Shown here: positions 19,714-28,029 of the stretch, piece by piece
How positions within the stretch are numbered: the first letter of the stretch is position 1
How the letters are laid out: each line of letters begins with the position of its first letter
Source of the DNA: Actinopolyspora halophila DSM 43834
GTDB taxonomy: Bacteria; Actinomycetota; Actinomycetes; Mycobacteriales; Pseudonocardiaceae
Assembly: GCF_000371785.1 (NCBI RefSeq)
Contig: NZ_AQUI01000002.1
Coordinates: 2,397,276 to 2,461,275 of the forward strand
Length of the DNA stretch: 64,000 bases
Reading direction: 5' to 3'
The notes under the pieces: generated by a model
Databases searched by the model: none
The model's input: only the letters and a program-made list of their open reading frames with translations
Told to the model about the DNA's origin: nothing
Position numbers and translations under genes: made by a program

Positions 19714-20328
19714 ATGAGCACACCGGTGAAACTCACGGTCGTCTACTACTCGGCCACGGGAACCATCGTCGAGATCGCAAACGCGCTGGTCGCCGAGGCG
19801 GAGGCGGCGGGTGCCGAGGTCCGGCTGCGTCGTGTCGCCGAACTGGCCCCGGACTCCGCGGTCGACTCCAACCCGGCCTGGCGGGCCAATCTCGAGGCCA
19901 CCCGCTCGATCACCGAGGTGACCCCGGACGATCTCCTCTGGGCCGACGCGGTGATCTTCGGTACTCCGACCAGGTACGGCAACGTCGCCGCGCAGCTGAA
20001 GCAGTTCATCGACTCGTTGGGTCCGCAATGGCAGCAGGGACTGCTCGCCGACAAGGTCTACAGCGGCTTCACCTCGACCACGAGCAAGCACGGTGGTCAG
20101 GAGTCCACGCTTCTGGCGCTGTACAACAGCGTGCACCACTTCGGCGGCATCCTGGTGGCGCCCGGGTACACGGACGGTTCGAAGTTCGTCGACGGAAACC
20201 CGTACGGGACCGGCCACGTCGACGGACAGGGCGAGCTCAAGGTGGAGGCCGAGACCCGGCAGGCCGCTTCGGTGCAGGCACGCCGCGTCGTCAGTGTCGC
20301 TCGCGCGCTGCGTGACGGTGCGGCCTGA
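19714..20328 (+). CDS. NAD(P)H:quinone oxidoreductase, WrbA type
   Basis: Flavodoxin-fold enzyme, 204 aa, that would reduce quinones by two electrons to hydroquinones and so avoid semiquinones. The FMN phosphate loop is YYSATGTIVEIANAL, and the FGTPTRYGNVAAQLKQFIDSLG block is typical of type IV WrbA reductases. GGGAG precedes ATG 19714. It is divergent from a MarR repressor and is followed by an MhqO/MhqD-like pair, which supports a role in quinone defence. Confidence 0.9.
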   Translation: MSTPVKLTVVYYSATGTIVEIANALVAEAEAAGAEVRLRRVAELAPDSAVDSNPAWRANLEATRSITEVTPDDLLWADAVIFGTPTRYGNVAAQLKQFIDSLGPQWQQGLLADKVYSGFTSTTSKHGGQESTLLALYNSVHHFGGILVAPGYTDGSKFVDGNPYGTGHVDGQGELKVEAETRQAASVQARRVVSVARALRDGAA

Positions 20329-20727
20329 AGCGCTCCCGTCCGAGTGCGTCCGGGAGTCCGGCCCCCGGGAGAGCCCCGAGGTGCTGCACACGGGCCGTGA
20401 GCAGGATGTTCGCGAGACGGCGGGGGACGGTTCCACGTGCCGGTTCATGTGCTGGCATCCGACTCGGCTGAGCGAGCTGTTCCGCCGAGACTTCTCGCAG
20501 AGCCTTTCCGGTCGGGTCGGTCGTCGTGCGAGCGGCGCAGCCGCTTTCCCCACCCGAACAACCGGCACCGCTGGGGGGTCTCAGTCGCGGGTCTCGCGAG
20601 GACAGCCTCGACGTTGTGTAGGTCGCTACCCGATGTCGAGGATCGGAGCAGCGAGACCCCGACTGAGGTTCGGCCACGGAACCACCCGAGCAAACCAAGC
20701 CGCCGATCCTCTCGTAGGAGGTCGAGT
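20329..20727. other. Intergenic region with a large predicted stem-loop
   Basis: About 400 bases without a supportable gene. The first 250 bases hold nothing I recognise. The last 150 form the structured leader described at 20579-20668, followed by the ribosome-binding site of the dioxygenase gene. Confidence 0.6.
20579..20668 (+). promoter_or_regulatory. Nested stem-loop leader upstream of the ring-cleaving dioxygenase
   Basis: Bases 20580-20597 pair with 20651-20667 in a 17-bp stem with one bulged C at 20588, plus an outer T-G pair. Inside it, 20606-20612 (CCTCGAC) pairs with 20635-20641 (GTCGAGG). The innermost hairpin is GTAG-gtcg-CTAC at 20618-20629. A smaller hairpin (GGTTC/GAACC, 20667-20683) competes for the edge of the main stem. 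The structure ends 60 bases before the start codon. No known riboswitch class fits. Confidence 0.45.
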
Positions 20728-21696
20728 ATGACCATCTCCACCAGCGGGCTGCACCACGTGACCGCGATAGCGGGTGATCCGCAGCGCAACGCTGACTTCT
20801 ACCTGCGCACCCTCGGTTTGCGGATGGTGAAGACCACCGTCAACTTCGACGACCCGGGCACTTATCACCTCTACTACGGTGACGAGGCGGGACGCCCCGG
20901 TACGCTGATGACCTTCTTCCCCTTCCACGGTGCGCCTCCGGGCAAGCACGGGAACGGACAGGCGACGGCGACCGCTTTCTCGGTGCCGGAGCAGTCCATC
21001 GGCTGGTGGCAACGGCATCTGAACGAGGCCGGGGTGGAGGTCAGCCGGGTGCAGAACCGTGAGGGCGAGGACGTGCTGACCTTCCACGACCCCGACGGGC
21101 TCGTCCTGTCGCTCGTGGCGCATCCCCAGCCGGACCCGCGGGATCCCTGGGACAACGGCGTAGTGCCCGCCGAGCACGGCATTCGCGGACTGCACTCGGT
21201 CACGCTCTCGGTGGACAGCGAGGAAGCCACGGCCGGGATGCTCGGTGGCATGGGGCTCACTTTTTCCGGTCAGGAGGGCGATCGACTGCGCTTCGCCGCC
21301 GGAGCAGGTGGTCCGGGGGCGTTCGTGGACGTCGTCGTGCGTCCGGGTGCCGAACGGGGACTGGTGGCTTCGGGCACCGTGCACCATGTCGCGTGGCGCG
21401 CCCCGGACGAGTCCACCCAGGCCGCCTGGCGGAGCGAACTCGTGGACAGCGGAGTGTCTGTGACCTCCGTGCTGGATCGGCAGTACTTCCGCTCCGTCTA
21501 TTTCCGTGAGCCGGGCGGGACGTTGTTGGAGATCGCGACCGACGAACCGGGGTTCACCGCGGACGAGCCGCTGCTCGAGCTGGGGCGGGCGCTCAAGCTC
21601 CCGCCGTGGTTGGAGCCGAACAGGGAGCAGATCGAGGCGACCCTGCCGCGGCTCGACTTGCCGAGTGAGAACAACCCGGAAAGGCTGGCTTCATGA
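20728..21696 (+). CDS. Ring-cleaving dioxygenase, MhqO-like (glyoxalase/VOC fold)
   Basis: 322-aa protein with two vicinal-oxygen-chelate modules (about residues 5-145 and 150-290), matching the MhqA/MhqO family that opens hydroquinone rings. It begins TSGLHHVTAIAGDPQRNADFYLRTLGLRMVK. Likely metal ligands are His in HHVTA, His in TVHHVAW and Glu in GGTLLEIA. The TAGGAGG ribosome-binding site fixes ATG 20728. Its stop overlaps the start of the esterase gene (ATGA). The exact substrate, hydroquinone or catechol type, is inferred from the family. Confidence 0.9.
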   Translation: MTISTSGLHHVTAIAGDPQRNADFYLRTLGLRMVKTTVNFDDPGTYHLYYGDEAGRPGTLMTFFPFHGAPPGKHGNGQATATAFSVPEQSIGWWQRHLNEAGVEVSRVQNREGEDVLTFHDPDGLVLSLVAHPQPDPRDPWDNGVVPAEHGIRGLHSVTLSVDSEEATAGMLGGMGLTFSGQEGDRLRFAAGAGGPGAFVDVVVRPGAERGLVASGTVHHVAWRAPDESTQAAWRSELVDSGVSVTSVLDRQYFRSVYFREPGGTLLEIATDEPGFTADEPLLELGRALKLPPWLEPNREQIEATLPRLDLPSENNPERLAS

Positions 21697-22310
21697 CCTC
21701 GAACGGGCTTTTCCTGCGCCACGCTTTCGCCGAGGGGGATCCCGGTTCCCCGGTGTTGCTGCTGTTGCACGGTACCGGCGGTGGCCCCGAGGACATCGCC
21801 GTGCTCGGTCAGCGGATCGCCCCCTCGGCGCCCCTGCTCGCCCCGGCGGGGCCGGTTTCGGAGAACGGAGCGGCCCGGTGGTTCCGCAGGCACGCCGAAG
21901 GAGTGTTCGACGAGGCCGACGTGCGGGAACGCACCGAGGAACTGGCCGAGTTCGTCCACCGGGCGCGTGAGCACTACGGGCTCACCGACCGCAGGATCGT
22001 CGCCGCCGGTTTCTCCAACGGAGCCAACATCGCGGCGGCGATGACCCTGCTGCGGCCGGACGTGCTCAGCGAGGCCGTTCTGTTCGCGGCCATGCTGCCG
22101 GTGTCCGATCCGCCGTGGCACGAGCTCACGGGCAGCAGGGTGTGGATGTCCAACGGCGAACGGGACCCGATGGCACCGCTGCCCGCGGTGGAGCGGCTGA
22201 CCGAGACGTTCCGGGAGCGCGGTGCCGAGGTGACCGCACATCGTCACCGGGGCGGGCACGAGATCACCGGTGAAGCGTTGGAGCGGGCCGCTGCCTGGCT
22301 GAACACCTGA
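21693..22310 (+). CDS. MhqD-like carboxylesterase/hydrolase
   Basis: Alpha/beta hydrolase of the phospholipase/carboxylesterase family, 205 aa. The catalytic triad is Ser108 (GFSNGAN), Asp158 (GERDP) and His189 (GGHEI); an HGTGGG oxyanion-hole loop is near residue 26. It is translationally coupled to the MhqO-like gene by a 4-base ATGA overlap. The same pair occurs in the methylhydroquinone-resistance operons of Bacillus, so a step after ring cleavage is likely. Confidence 0.9.
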   Translation: MTSNGLFLRHAFAEGDPGSPVLLLLHGTGGGPEDIAVLGQRIAPSAPLLAPAGPVSENGAARWFRRHAEGVFDEADVRERTEELAEFVHRAREHYGLTDRRIVAAGFSNGANIAAAMTLLRPDVLSEAVLFAAMLPVSDPPWHELTGSRVWMSNGERDPMAPLPAVERLTETFRERGAEVTAHRHRGGHEITGEALERAAAWLNT

Positions 22311-22329
22311 ACGATCTTCCCGCGGGGAA

Positions 22330-22365
22330 GCGCTCCCGCGGCGTCACCGCGTCGAGCGGGAGCGC
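22330..22365. terminator. Hairpin overlapping the end of the sulfotransferase gene
   Basis: A 10-bp stem GCGCTCCCGC / GCGGGAGCGC lies between two convergent genes. Its second arm lies inside the sulfotransferase coding end. Confidence 0.5.
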
Positions 22366-23549
22366 GTTTCCCGCAGCGTTCGCTTGCCCCCGCGGTAGAG
22401 ATTCAGGGCTTTCCGGGAGACCGGATGTTGCTCGCAGAGGTGCACCAGGCTCTGCCTGACTCCGGTGGGGGCCGGATCCCGTGGGGCCGGCTCCGGTTCC
22501 AGCACGCGGACGGGGGGATCGCCGATCAACTCCGCCAGCAGTTCGACGGCCACCTCGGTCGTTTCCTCCGGATCGGCTGCGTCCGGGTGGGACCGCGGGG
22601 TGGTGGAGCTCTCCTCCGGGCGCAGTTCCTCCAGGTCGCCGATCACGTGGTAGCCGCTTTCGGTCAGTTCGGAGATTATCCGTTCGGACTGTTCACCGAT
22701 CCACTGCCGGTGCTCGGCGGGGACCTCGATGGGGGTCAGCGGTTTCCTGCCGCCGAGGATCCCGCCCGCTATGCGGGATTTGACCGTCTCGTCGTGCTCG
22801 GACCAGGGGATTCGTTCGTTCAACCGCTGGTTGAGCTTTCTGATTACTTCGGTTTCGGCCACGCCGAGCGACCGATTGGGTCGCCGCACCGCGGTGTCGA
22901 ACGCTTCCGGCTGGAGGCCGATGAGCTCCGCGAAGCGGTTCCAGACCGTGGTCGGATCACCGCCCTTGGGGGGAACGGTGATCACGTGCACCCGTTCCGC
23001 GGGAATGTCGGCGGCCCACTTGTCCAGAATCGCGGCCGTGTCCTGGCGCGGCCAGAACAACTCGCTGAGCGGGTTCGTCTCCTCGGCCGTTCCCCGGATT
23101 CCCCCGACGAATTCCTCGAAGGACAGCGTGTGGCGGTTCTTGACGTCCTCCTGCCACACGGCGGGAAGCTGACGCAGCAGGTCGCGCGCCGTGCACACGA
23201 GATGCACCTCGGCGGAGCCCAGGTCGTTCATCGCCCGTTCGATCTGCTCCGGGGTGGCGGTGCAGAACAACTCGTGGGAGATGACGACGGTTCCCGGCCA
23301 CTCGGCCGCCTCCGCCACGAGACGGTTCCACGCGTGCGGCACGTTCTCGTCGAACCAGTCCGACTGGAACTGCTTGTTCTGTAAATCCAGGGCCGCGTGG
23401 AAATGCGCGTCAGGACGGCTCCCCGGGTACAGCACTCCCGCACGGCCGAGGTCCGCTCGGTTGTTCCAGAGGACCTCCTGCAAGTACGTCGTCCCGGTTT
23501 TGGGCGAGCCGAGGTGGATGTAGACCCGTTCGGGGCCTGCAGGGTTCAT
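22344..23549 (-). CDS. PAPS-dependent sulfotransferase-like protein
   Basis: 401-aa protein with an N-terminal 5'-phosphosulfate-binding loop GSPKTGTTYLQ (residues 14-24) right after the first beta strand, and a 3'-phosphate-type segment (VHLVCTARDLLRQLPAVWQ) further on. This marks a cytosolic-type sulfotransferase using PAPS. The C-terminal 100 residues are acidic and Pro/Glu-rich, then basic, and go beyond the usual fold. It is divergent from an APS kinase gene 300 bases away, which could supply PAPS. The acceptor is unknown: glycolipid, glycopeptide or phenol are all possible. Confidence 0.82.
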   Translation of the reverse strand: MNPAGPERVYIHLGSPKTGTTYLQEVLWNNRADLGRAGVLYPGSRPDAHFHAALDLQNKQFQSDWFDENVPHAWNRLVAEAAEWPGTVVISHELFCTATPEQIERAMNDLGSAEVHLVCTARDLLRQLPAVWQEDVKNRHTLSFEEFVGGIRGTAEETNPLSELFWPRQDTAAILDKWAADIPAERVHVITVPPKGGDPTTVWNRFAELIGLQPEAFDTAVRRPNRSLGVAETEVIRKLNQRLNERIPWSEHDETVKSRIAGGILGGRKPLTPIEVPAEHRQWIGEQSERIISELTESGYHVIGDLEELRPEESSTTPRSHPDAADPEETTEVAVELLAELIGDPPVRVLEPEPAPRDPAPTGVRQSLVHLCEQHPVSRKALNLYRGGKRTLRETRSRSTR

Positions 23550-23848
23550 CGATTCTCACAGCTCCTGTCGGTGATGACTCGGGGCACACGCTGAACGGAG
23601 TGCGACAGCCTAACAACCCCGCGGGACTCCCCGGGAAAGCGCTCACGGTGTGATCAACGGCGACGCTTCCGCGAACGACAACGGACGGGAGGAGTTCTCC
23701 CTCCTGAGAGAGTCGGTGCCCCCTGGAAGGAGGATTCGAGAGATCCCGGTTTCTGTACAGTAGTCACCACGTATGCGTACGGGTCGGGGCGTTTCGAGAT
23801 GATCGCACCGCCAGTTCCACCTAAGTGTCGTACGGGAAGGAACCGACG

Positions 23849-24457
23849 ATGGATTTCTCGGGAGCTACGCTCTGGTTGACCGGTTTACCCGGGGCGGGCA
23901 AGTCCACCATCGCCGAAGCCGTGGGGGAGAGCCTTCGTGGGCGGGGCGCGCGAGTGGAGATCCTCGACGGGGATCGTTTGCGCACCAACCTGTCGGCCGA
24001 TCTCGGATTCAGCGCGGCTGATCGGGCGGAGCACGTCCGCCGTACAGGGTTCGTGGCCAGGTTGCTGGCCGCGAACGGGGTCACTGTTCTCGTGCCGGTG
24101 ATAGCGCCCTACTCGGAGGTGCGTTCCGGCGTGCGCGAACAGCACGAGGCGCACGGGTGTCCTTACTTCGAGGTGCACGTGGCGACTCCGGCGACGGAGT
24201 GCATGCGCCGCGATCCCAAGGGGCTTTACAGGCGTGCCGCTTCCGGGGAGCTGTCCGGCCTCACCGGATACGACGCCGAGTACCAGGAGCCCAACGACCC
24301 GGATCTGAGGTTGGACACCACCGCCACCGACATAGCCACGGCACGGGACACCGTGCTGGGGATGTTGGCGCGTGCCGTGACCGCGCCCGCGCATTTGTCC
24401 TTCACGGAAGGTGACGAGGAGGTCCTCGACGGGGAGCAGCGGCTGTACTCGCTGTGA
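23849..24457 (+). CDS. Adenylyl-sulfate (APS) kinase
   Basis: Makes PAPS from APS and ATP. It is 202 aa with Walker A GLPGAGKST (12-20), the DGDRLRTNLS APS-binding block, GFSAADRAEHVRR, and the FEVHVATPATEC strand. GAAGGA nine bases before ATG 23849 decides the start. No ATP sulfurylase (cysD/cysN) is adjacent, so the gene seems dedicated to feeding the neighbouring sulfotransferase rather than general sulfate assimilation (inference). Confidence 0.93.
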   Translation: MDFSGATLWLTGLPGAGKSTIAEAVGESLRGRGARVEILDGDRLRTNLSADLGFSAADRAEHVRRTGFVARLLAANGVTVLVPVIAPYSEVRSGVREQHEAHGCPYFEVHVATPATECMRRDPKGLYRRAASGELSGLTGYDAEYQEPNDPDLRLDTTATDIATARDTVLGMLARAVTAPAHLSFTEGDEEVLDGEQRLYSL

Positions 24458-24983
24458 TCGCTGTTCGGGATCGTTCTCCGGAGGCCCCGATTCCGGGCTC
24501 GGGGTGCGGGAGAGCACGGAAGGTGCGCGGGAGCTTTCGCGAGCAGGTGGAACGGAGTTTCGTTCTTTCCCGTTCGGAGGTTGAGAGAACACCTCGCGGT
24601 GCCGCCGCTCGGACACGCGGCCCCGGATCGCGGCTCTCGCGTGGGGAGTGCGTGTCCGCGGTGATCGATTCCGGAACCGCCGAGTCGTGCGGAGGTCCGG
24701 GAGGCACCGGGGGCACCTCCGCGGTGCCCTGAAGCGATCCGCCGACGGCGGACTTCGCCGGGCGGGGTCGGAAAGCGTCGCTTCGCGAACGCTCCGGCCC
24801 CGTCCTCCTCTTTCCGGCGGGAATCCCGCCGATGGCTCGGCTCTTCCCGCGAGTCGAGAAGTCGGGTTGCATCGCTTCGTCCGCAGGCGGGGCCCGCTCG
24901 AAGTTCGTCGTGTCACCGCGGCCGGGTTCGGCCGCCCCGCGCTCCCCGGGCGATCCGCGGTGGAACGCGGGCGCGCGGCGGTA
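24458..24983. other. Intergenic region between the APS kinase and pca genes
   Basis: About 530 bases in which I see no supportable gene. The open frames give only Arg-rich translations. The pca promoter starts at its right edge. Confidence 0.55.
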
Positions 24984-25043
24984 TTGACCGGAGGGGGACG
25001 CACGATTATGTTCGCATAAAGCACGTACGTTCTCTCAGCGAAC
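24984..25043 (+). promoter_or_regulatory. Promoter and candidate operator of the pca operon
   Basis: TTGACC (24984-24989), a 17-base spacer and TATGTT (25007-25012) form the best sigma-70-type promoter in the window. An inverted repeat GTTCGC (25010-25015) and GCGAAC (25038-25043) spans the -10 and expected transcription start. The operon's IclR-type PcaR is the likely ligand. Confidence 0.6.
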
Positions 25044-25103
25044 AGAGTTGGCTGATGGCGATCCGTGCGGATTCTGTGCGAACACCGCGGAACGGAGTGG
25101 TCA

Positions 25104-25925
25104 GTGGCACGCATTTTGCAGCTCGACACGGCGGTGGCCGAGCTAGTCGACGACGGAGACACCGTCGCCCTGGAAGGATTCACGCATCTCATTCCGGTCG
25201 CGGCGGGACACGAGATCATCCGACAACGGACCAGGAACCTGACGCTGGTCAGGATGACCCCCGACGTGATCTACGATCAGCTCATCGGGGCCGGGTGCGC
25301 GGACAAGCTCGTCTTCTCCTGGGGCGGCAATCCCGGAGTGGGCTCGTTGCACCGGTTCAGGGACGCGGTACAGCACTCCTGGCCCGTGCCGTTGGAGATC
25401 GAGGAGCACAGCCACGCCGGCATGGCCAATCGTTACGTGGCGGGGGCTTCCGGGCTGCCTTTCGCGGTGCTGCGTGGCTACGCGGGCACCGATCTGCCGA
25501 ACCACACCGACACGATCAGCACGGTCCGCTGCCCCTTCACGGGGGAGGAACTGGCCGCCGTCGCGGCCCTCAGTCCGGACGTCGGCATCGTCCACGCCCA
25601 ACGCGCGGACCGGGCGGGCAACGTACAGCTCTGGGGCATCACGGGAGTGCAGAAGGAAACCGTGCTCGCCTCGGCGCGGTCGCTGGTGACCGTCGAGGAG
25701 GTGGTCGACGAGCTGCCGGAACAACCGGGGGCCATGGTCCTGCCGACCTGGGCGGTCACCGCGGTGGCCGAGGTTCCCGGAGGCGCGCACCCCTCCTACG
25801 CCCAGGGGTACTACGAGAGGGACAACGGCTACTACCAGGACTGGGACGCGATCGGCCGGGACCGGGAGCGGTTCCGGGAATGGTTGGACACCGAGATTCA
25901 CGGTGCGGAGAGGAGCGCACGATGA
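25104..25925 (+). CDS. pcaI: 3-oxoadipate CoA-transferase, alpha subunit
   Basis: First subunit of the enzyme that moves CoA from succinyl-CoA to beta-ketoadipate. It is 273 aa, CoA-transferase family I: DDGDTVALEGFTHLIPVAAGHEIIRQ at the start, later SWGGNPGVGSLHRFRDA, and the NHTDTISTVRCPFTGEELAAV block. The start is GTG 25104 with GGAG six bases before it; a slightly longer frame exists. The stop overlaps the pcaJ start (ATGA). First gene of the protocatechuate operon. Confidence 0.93.
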   Translation: MARILQLDTAVAELVDDGDTVALEGFTHLIPVAAGHEIIRQRTRNLTLVRMTPDVIYDQLIGAGCADKLVFSWGGNPGVGSLHRFRDAVQHSWPVPLEIEEHSHAGMANRYVAGASGLPFAVLRGYAGTDLPNHTDTISTVRCPFTGEELAAVAALSPDVGIVHAQRADRAGNVQLWGITGVQKETVLASARSLVTVEEVVDELPEQPGAMVLPTWAVTAVAEVPGGAHPSYAQGYYERDNGYYQDWDAIGRDRERFREWLDTEIHGAERSAR

Positions 25926-26722
25926 GCAGTCCTCGACCCGATTCCGCAACCGGGGGCGAGTTCACCTCGGACGAGATGATGACCGTGGCCGCCGCCCGCT
26001 CGTTGCGTGACGAGGCGGTGTGTTTCGTCGGTATCGGACTGCCGAGCACGGCGGCCAACCTCGCGCGGCGCACCCACGCTCCGGGACTGGTGCTGATCTA
26101 CGAGTCCGGCACCCTCGGCGCCGAACCGGAACGGCTGCCGCTGTCGATCGGGGACGGTGTTCTCGCGGAGACCGCCGATTCCGTGGTCGGTGTTCCCGAG
26201 ATCTTCAACTACTGGTTGCAGCCGGGCAGGGTCGACGTCGGTTTTCTCGGCGGTGCTCAGGTGGATCGTTACGGCAATATCAACACCACCGTCATCGGGG
26301 ATGACTACCACGATCCGAAGGTCCGTCTTCCCGGTGCGGGAGGCGCGCCGGAGATCGCCACTTCCTGCGGTGAGGTGCTCATCGTGATGCGGCACAATCC
26401 GAAGGCGTTCGTCTCCGCGGTGGACTTCGTCACCTCTGTGGGACACGGCCGGGACGGCCGTGCGCGCGAACAGCTGGGACTGCCGGGCAAGGGACCGGTG
26501 CGGGTGATCACCGACCTCGGCGTGCTGGAGCCGGAGCCCGCGACCGGGGAACTGATCCTGAGCCGGGTCGCGCCCGAGGTCGGGGTGGAAGAGGTGCGCG
26601 CTGCCACCGGCTGGCCGCTGCGCACCGCTGACGAGGTGGGAATGCAGGAGCCGCCCACCGAGCGGGAGTTGACGATCCTGCGGGAACTGAAGGCAACCGT
26701 CGGGAACGGAGAGTCGTCTTGA
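25922..26722 (+). CDS. pcaJ: 3-oxoadipate CoA-transferase, beta subunit
   Basis: Catalytic partner of PcaI, 266 aa. The motif YESGTLGAEPERLP holds the Glu that forms the enzyme-CoA thioester in this family. GGAQVDRYGNINTTVIG is the family's second landmark. It starts within the pcaI stop and ends within the pcaF start (TTGA), so three genes in a row are coupled by 4-base overlaps. Confidence 0.94.
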   Translation: MSSPRPDSATGGEFTSDEMMTVAAARSLRDEAVCFVGIGLPSTAANLARRTHAPGLVLIYESGTLGAEPERLPLSIGDGVLAETADSVVGVPEIFNYWLQPGRVDVGFLGGAQVDRYGNINTTVIGDDYHDPKVRLPGAGGAPEIATSCGEVLIVMRHNPKAFVSAVDFVTSVGHGRDGRAREQLGLPGKGPVRVITDLGVLEPEPATGELILSRVAPEVGVEEVRAATGWPLRTADEVGMQEPPTERELTILRELKATVGNGESS

Positions 26723-27900
26723 GCAACGAGGTATACGTACTCGACGCGGTACGCACCCCGGTGGGGCGTTACGGCAAGGGACTCGCCGAGGTCCGCCCCG
26801 ACGACCTCGCCGCGCACACCGTCAGGGCACTGCTGGACAGGAGTCCCGACCTGGACCCGGCCCGGGTGTGCGACGTGCTGTTCGGCGATGCCAACGGGGC
26901 GGGCGAGGACAACCGCAACGTGGCGCGGATGGCGGCGCTGCTGGCCGGGCTGCCGACCAGCGTCCCCGGGGCCACGGTCAACCGGTTGTGCGGCTCGGGA
27001 CTGGAAGCCGTCATCGAGGCGAGCAGGTTCGTGCAGGCCGGTGACGGGGACGTGGTGCTGGCGGGCGGAGTCGAGTCGATGAGCCGCGCGCCGTGGGTGC
27101 TGCAGAAGCCGGAGCGCGCTTACCCGCGGGGACACGAAACGCTGCACTCCACGACGCTGGGGTGGCGCATGGTCAACCCCGAGATGCCGCCGGAATGGAC
27201 CATCTCCCTGGGGGAGAGCGCGGAGATCCTGGCGGACCGTTACGGGATCACCCGCGCGGATCAGGACGCGTTCGCCGCGCGCAGTCACGAGCGGGCCGCT
27301 GCCGCCTGGCGCGACGGTCTCTTCGCCGACGAGGTGGCCCCGGTTCCCGGGACCGAGCTCACCGAGGACGAGGGGGTCAGGACGGACTCCTCACCGGAAA
27401 AGCTCGGCAAGCTCAAACCGGTCTTCCGCTCGGGGGGAACGGTCACGGCGGGCAATTCCTCCCCGATGAACGACGGTGCCGCCGCAGTGCTGCTCGGTAG
27501 CGAGCGGGGCGCCGAGCAGGCCGGTGCCGAACCGCTGGCACGGGTCGTCAGCAGGGGTGTCGCGGCAGTGGACCCCGACGTCTTCGGCATCGGTCCGGTG
27601 GAGGCCGCGCGCACCGCGCTGGAGCGCGCCGGGATCGGCTGGGGCGATCTGAGCGCGGTCGAGCTCAACGAGGCGTTCGCGGCGCAGTCGTTGGCCTGCT
27701 TGGCGGAGTGGCCCGAGCTCGACCCGGAGATCGTCAATCAGCGGGGCGGTGCGATCGCCATCGGCCACCCGCTCGGAGCCTCGGGGGCACGCATCCTCAC
27801 CACGCTGGCGCATCAACTGCGCCGCGCCGGAGGCGGTTGGGGGCTCGCCGCGATCTGCATCGGGGTCGGTCAGGGTCTTGCCGTCGTGCTGCACGCGTGA
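26719..27900 (+). CDS. pcaF: Beta-ketoadipyl-CoA thiolase
   Basis: Last step of the pathway: splits beta-ketoadipyl-CoA with CoA into succinyl-CoA and acetyl-CoA. It is 393 aa with the full thiolase set: Cys91 (NRLCGSGLEAV), His350 (AIGHPLGASGARI) and Cys380 (ICIGVGQG). The start codon is TTG inside the pcaJ stop. The operon context chooses beta-ketoadipyl-CoA over acetoacetyl-CoA as substrate. Confidence 0.93.
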   Translation: MSNEVYVLDAVRTPVGRYGKGLAEVRPDDLAAHTVRALLDRSPDLDPARVCDVLFGDANGAGEDNRNVARMAALLAGLPTSVPGATVNRLCGSGLEAVIEASRFVQAGDGDVVLAGGVESMSRAPWVLQKPERAYPRGHETLHSTTLGWRMVNPEMPPEWTISLGESAEILADRYGITRADQDAFAARSHERAAAAWRDGLFADEVAPVPGTELTEDEGVRTDSSPEKLGKLKPVFRSGGTVTAGNSSPMNDGAAAVLLGSERGAEQAGAEPLARVVSRGVAAVDPDVFGIGPVEAARTALERAGIGWGDLSAVELNEAFAAQSLACLAEWPELDPEIVNQRGGAIAIGHPLGASGARILTTLAHQLRRAGGGWGLAAICIGVGQGLAVVLHA

Positions 27901-28029
27901 CTGGTGTTGGCGGCTGACCGGCTTCCCCTCGCGGCGCTCTCGTGCCGAAAGGGGACCCGGTCCGGTCGGCACCCCGAGCGGGAAGCCTTGCTGAGGAACG
28001 GAAGAACTCTACAGCCATCGGGAGTGAGC

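Noticed and set aside
20329-20578. Possible small gene between the quinone reductase and the stem-loop
   Set aside because: No start with a ribosome-binding site and no recognisable translation in any frame.
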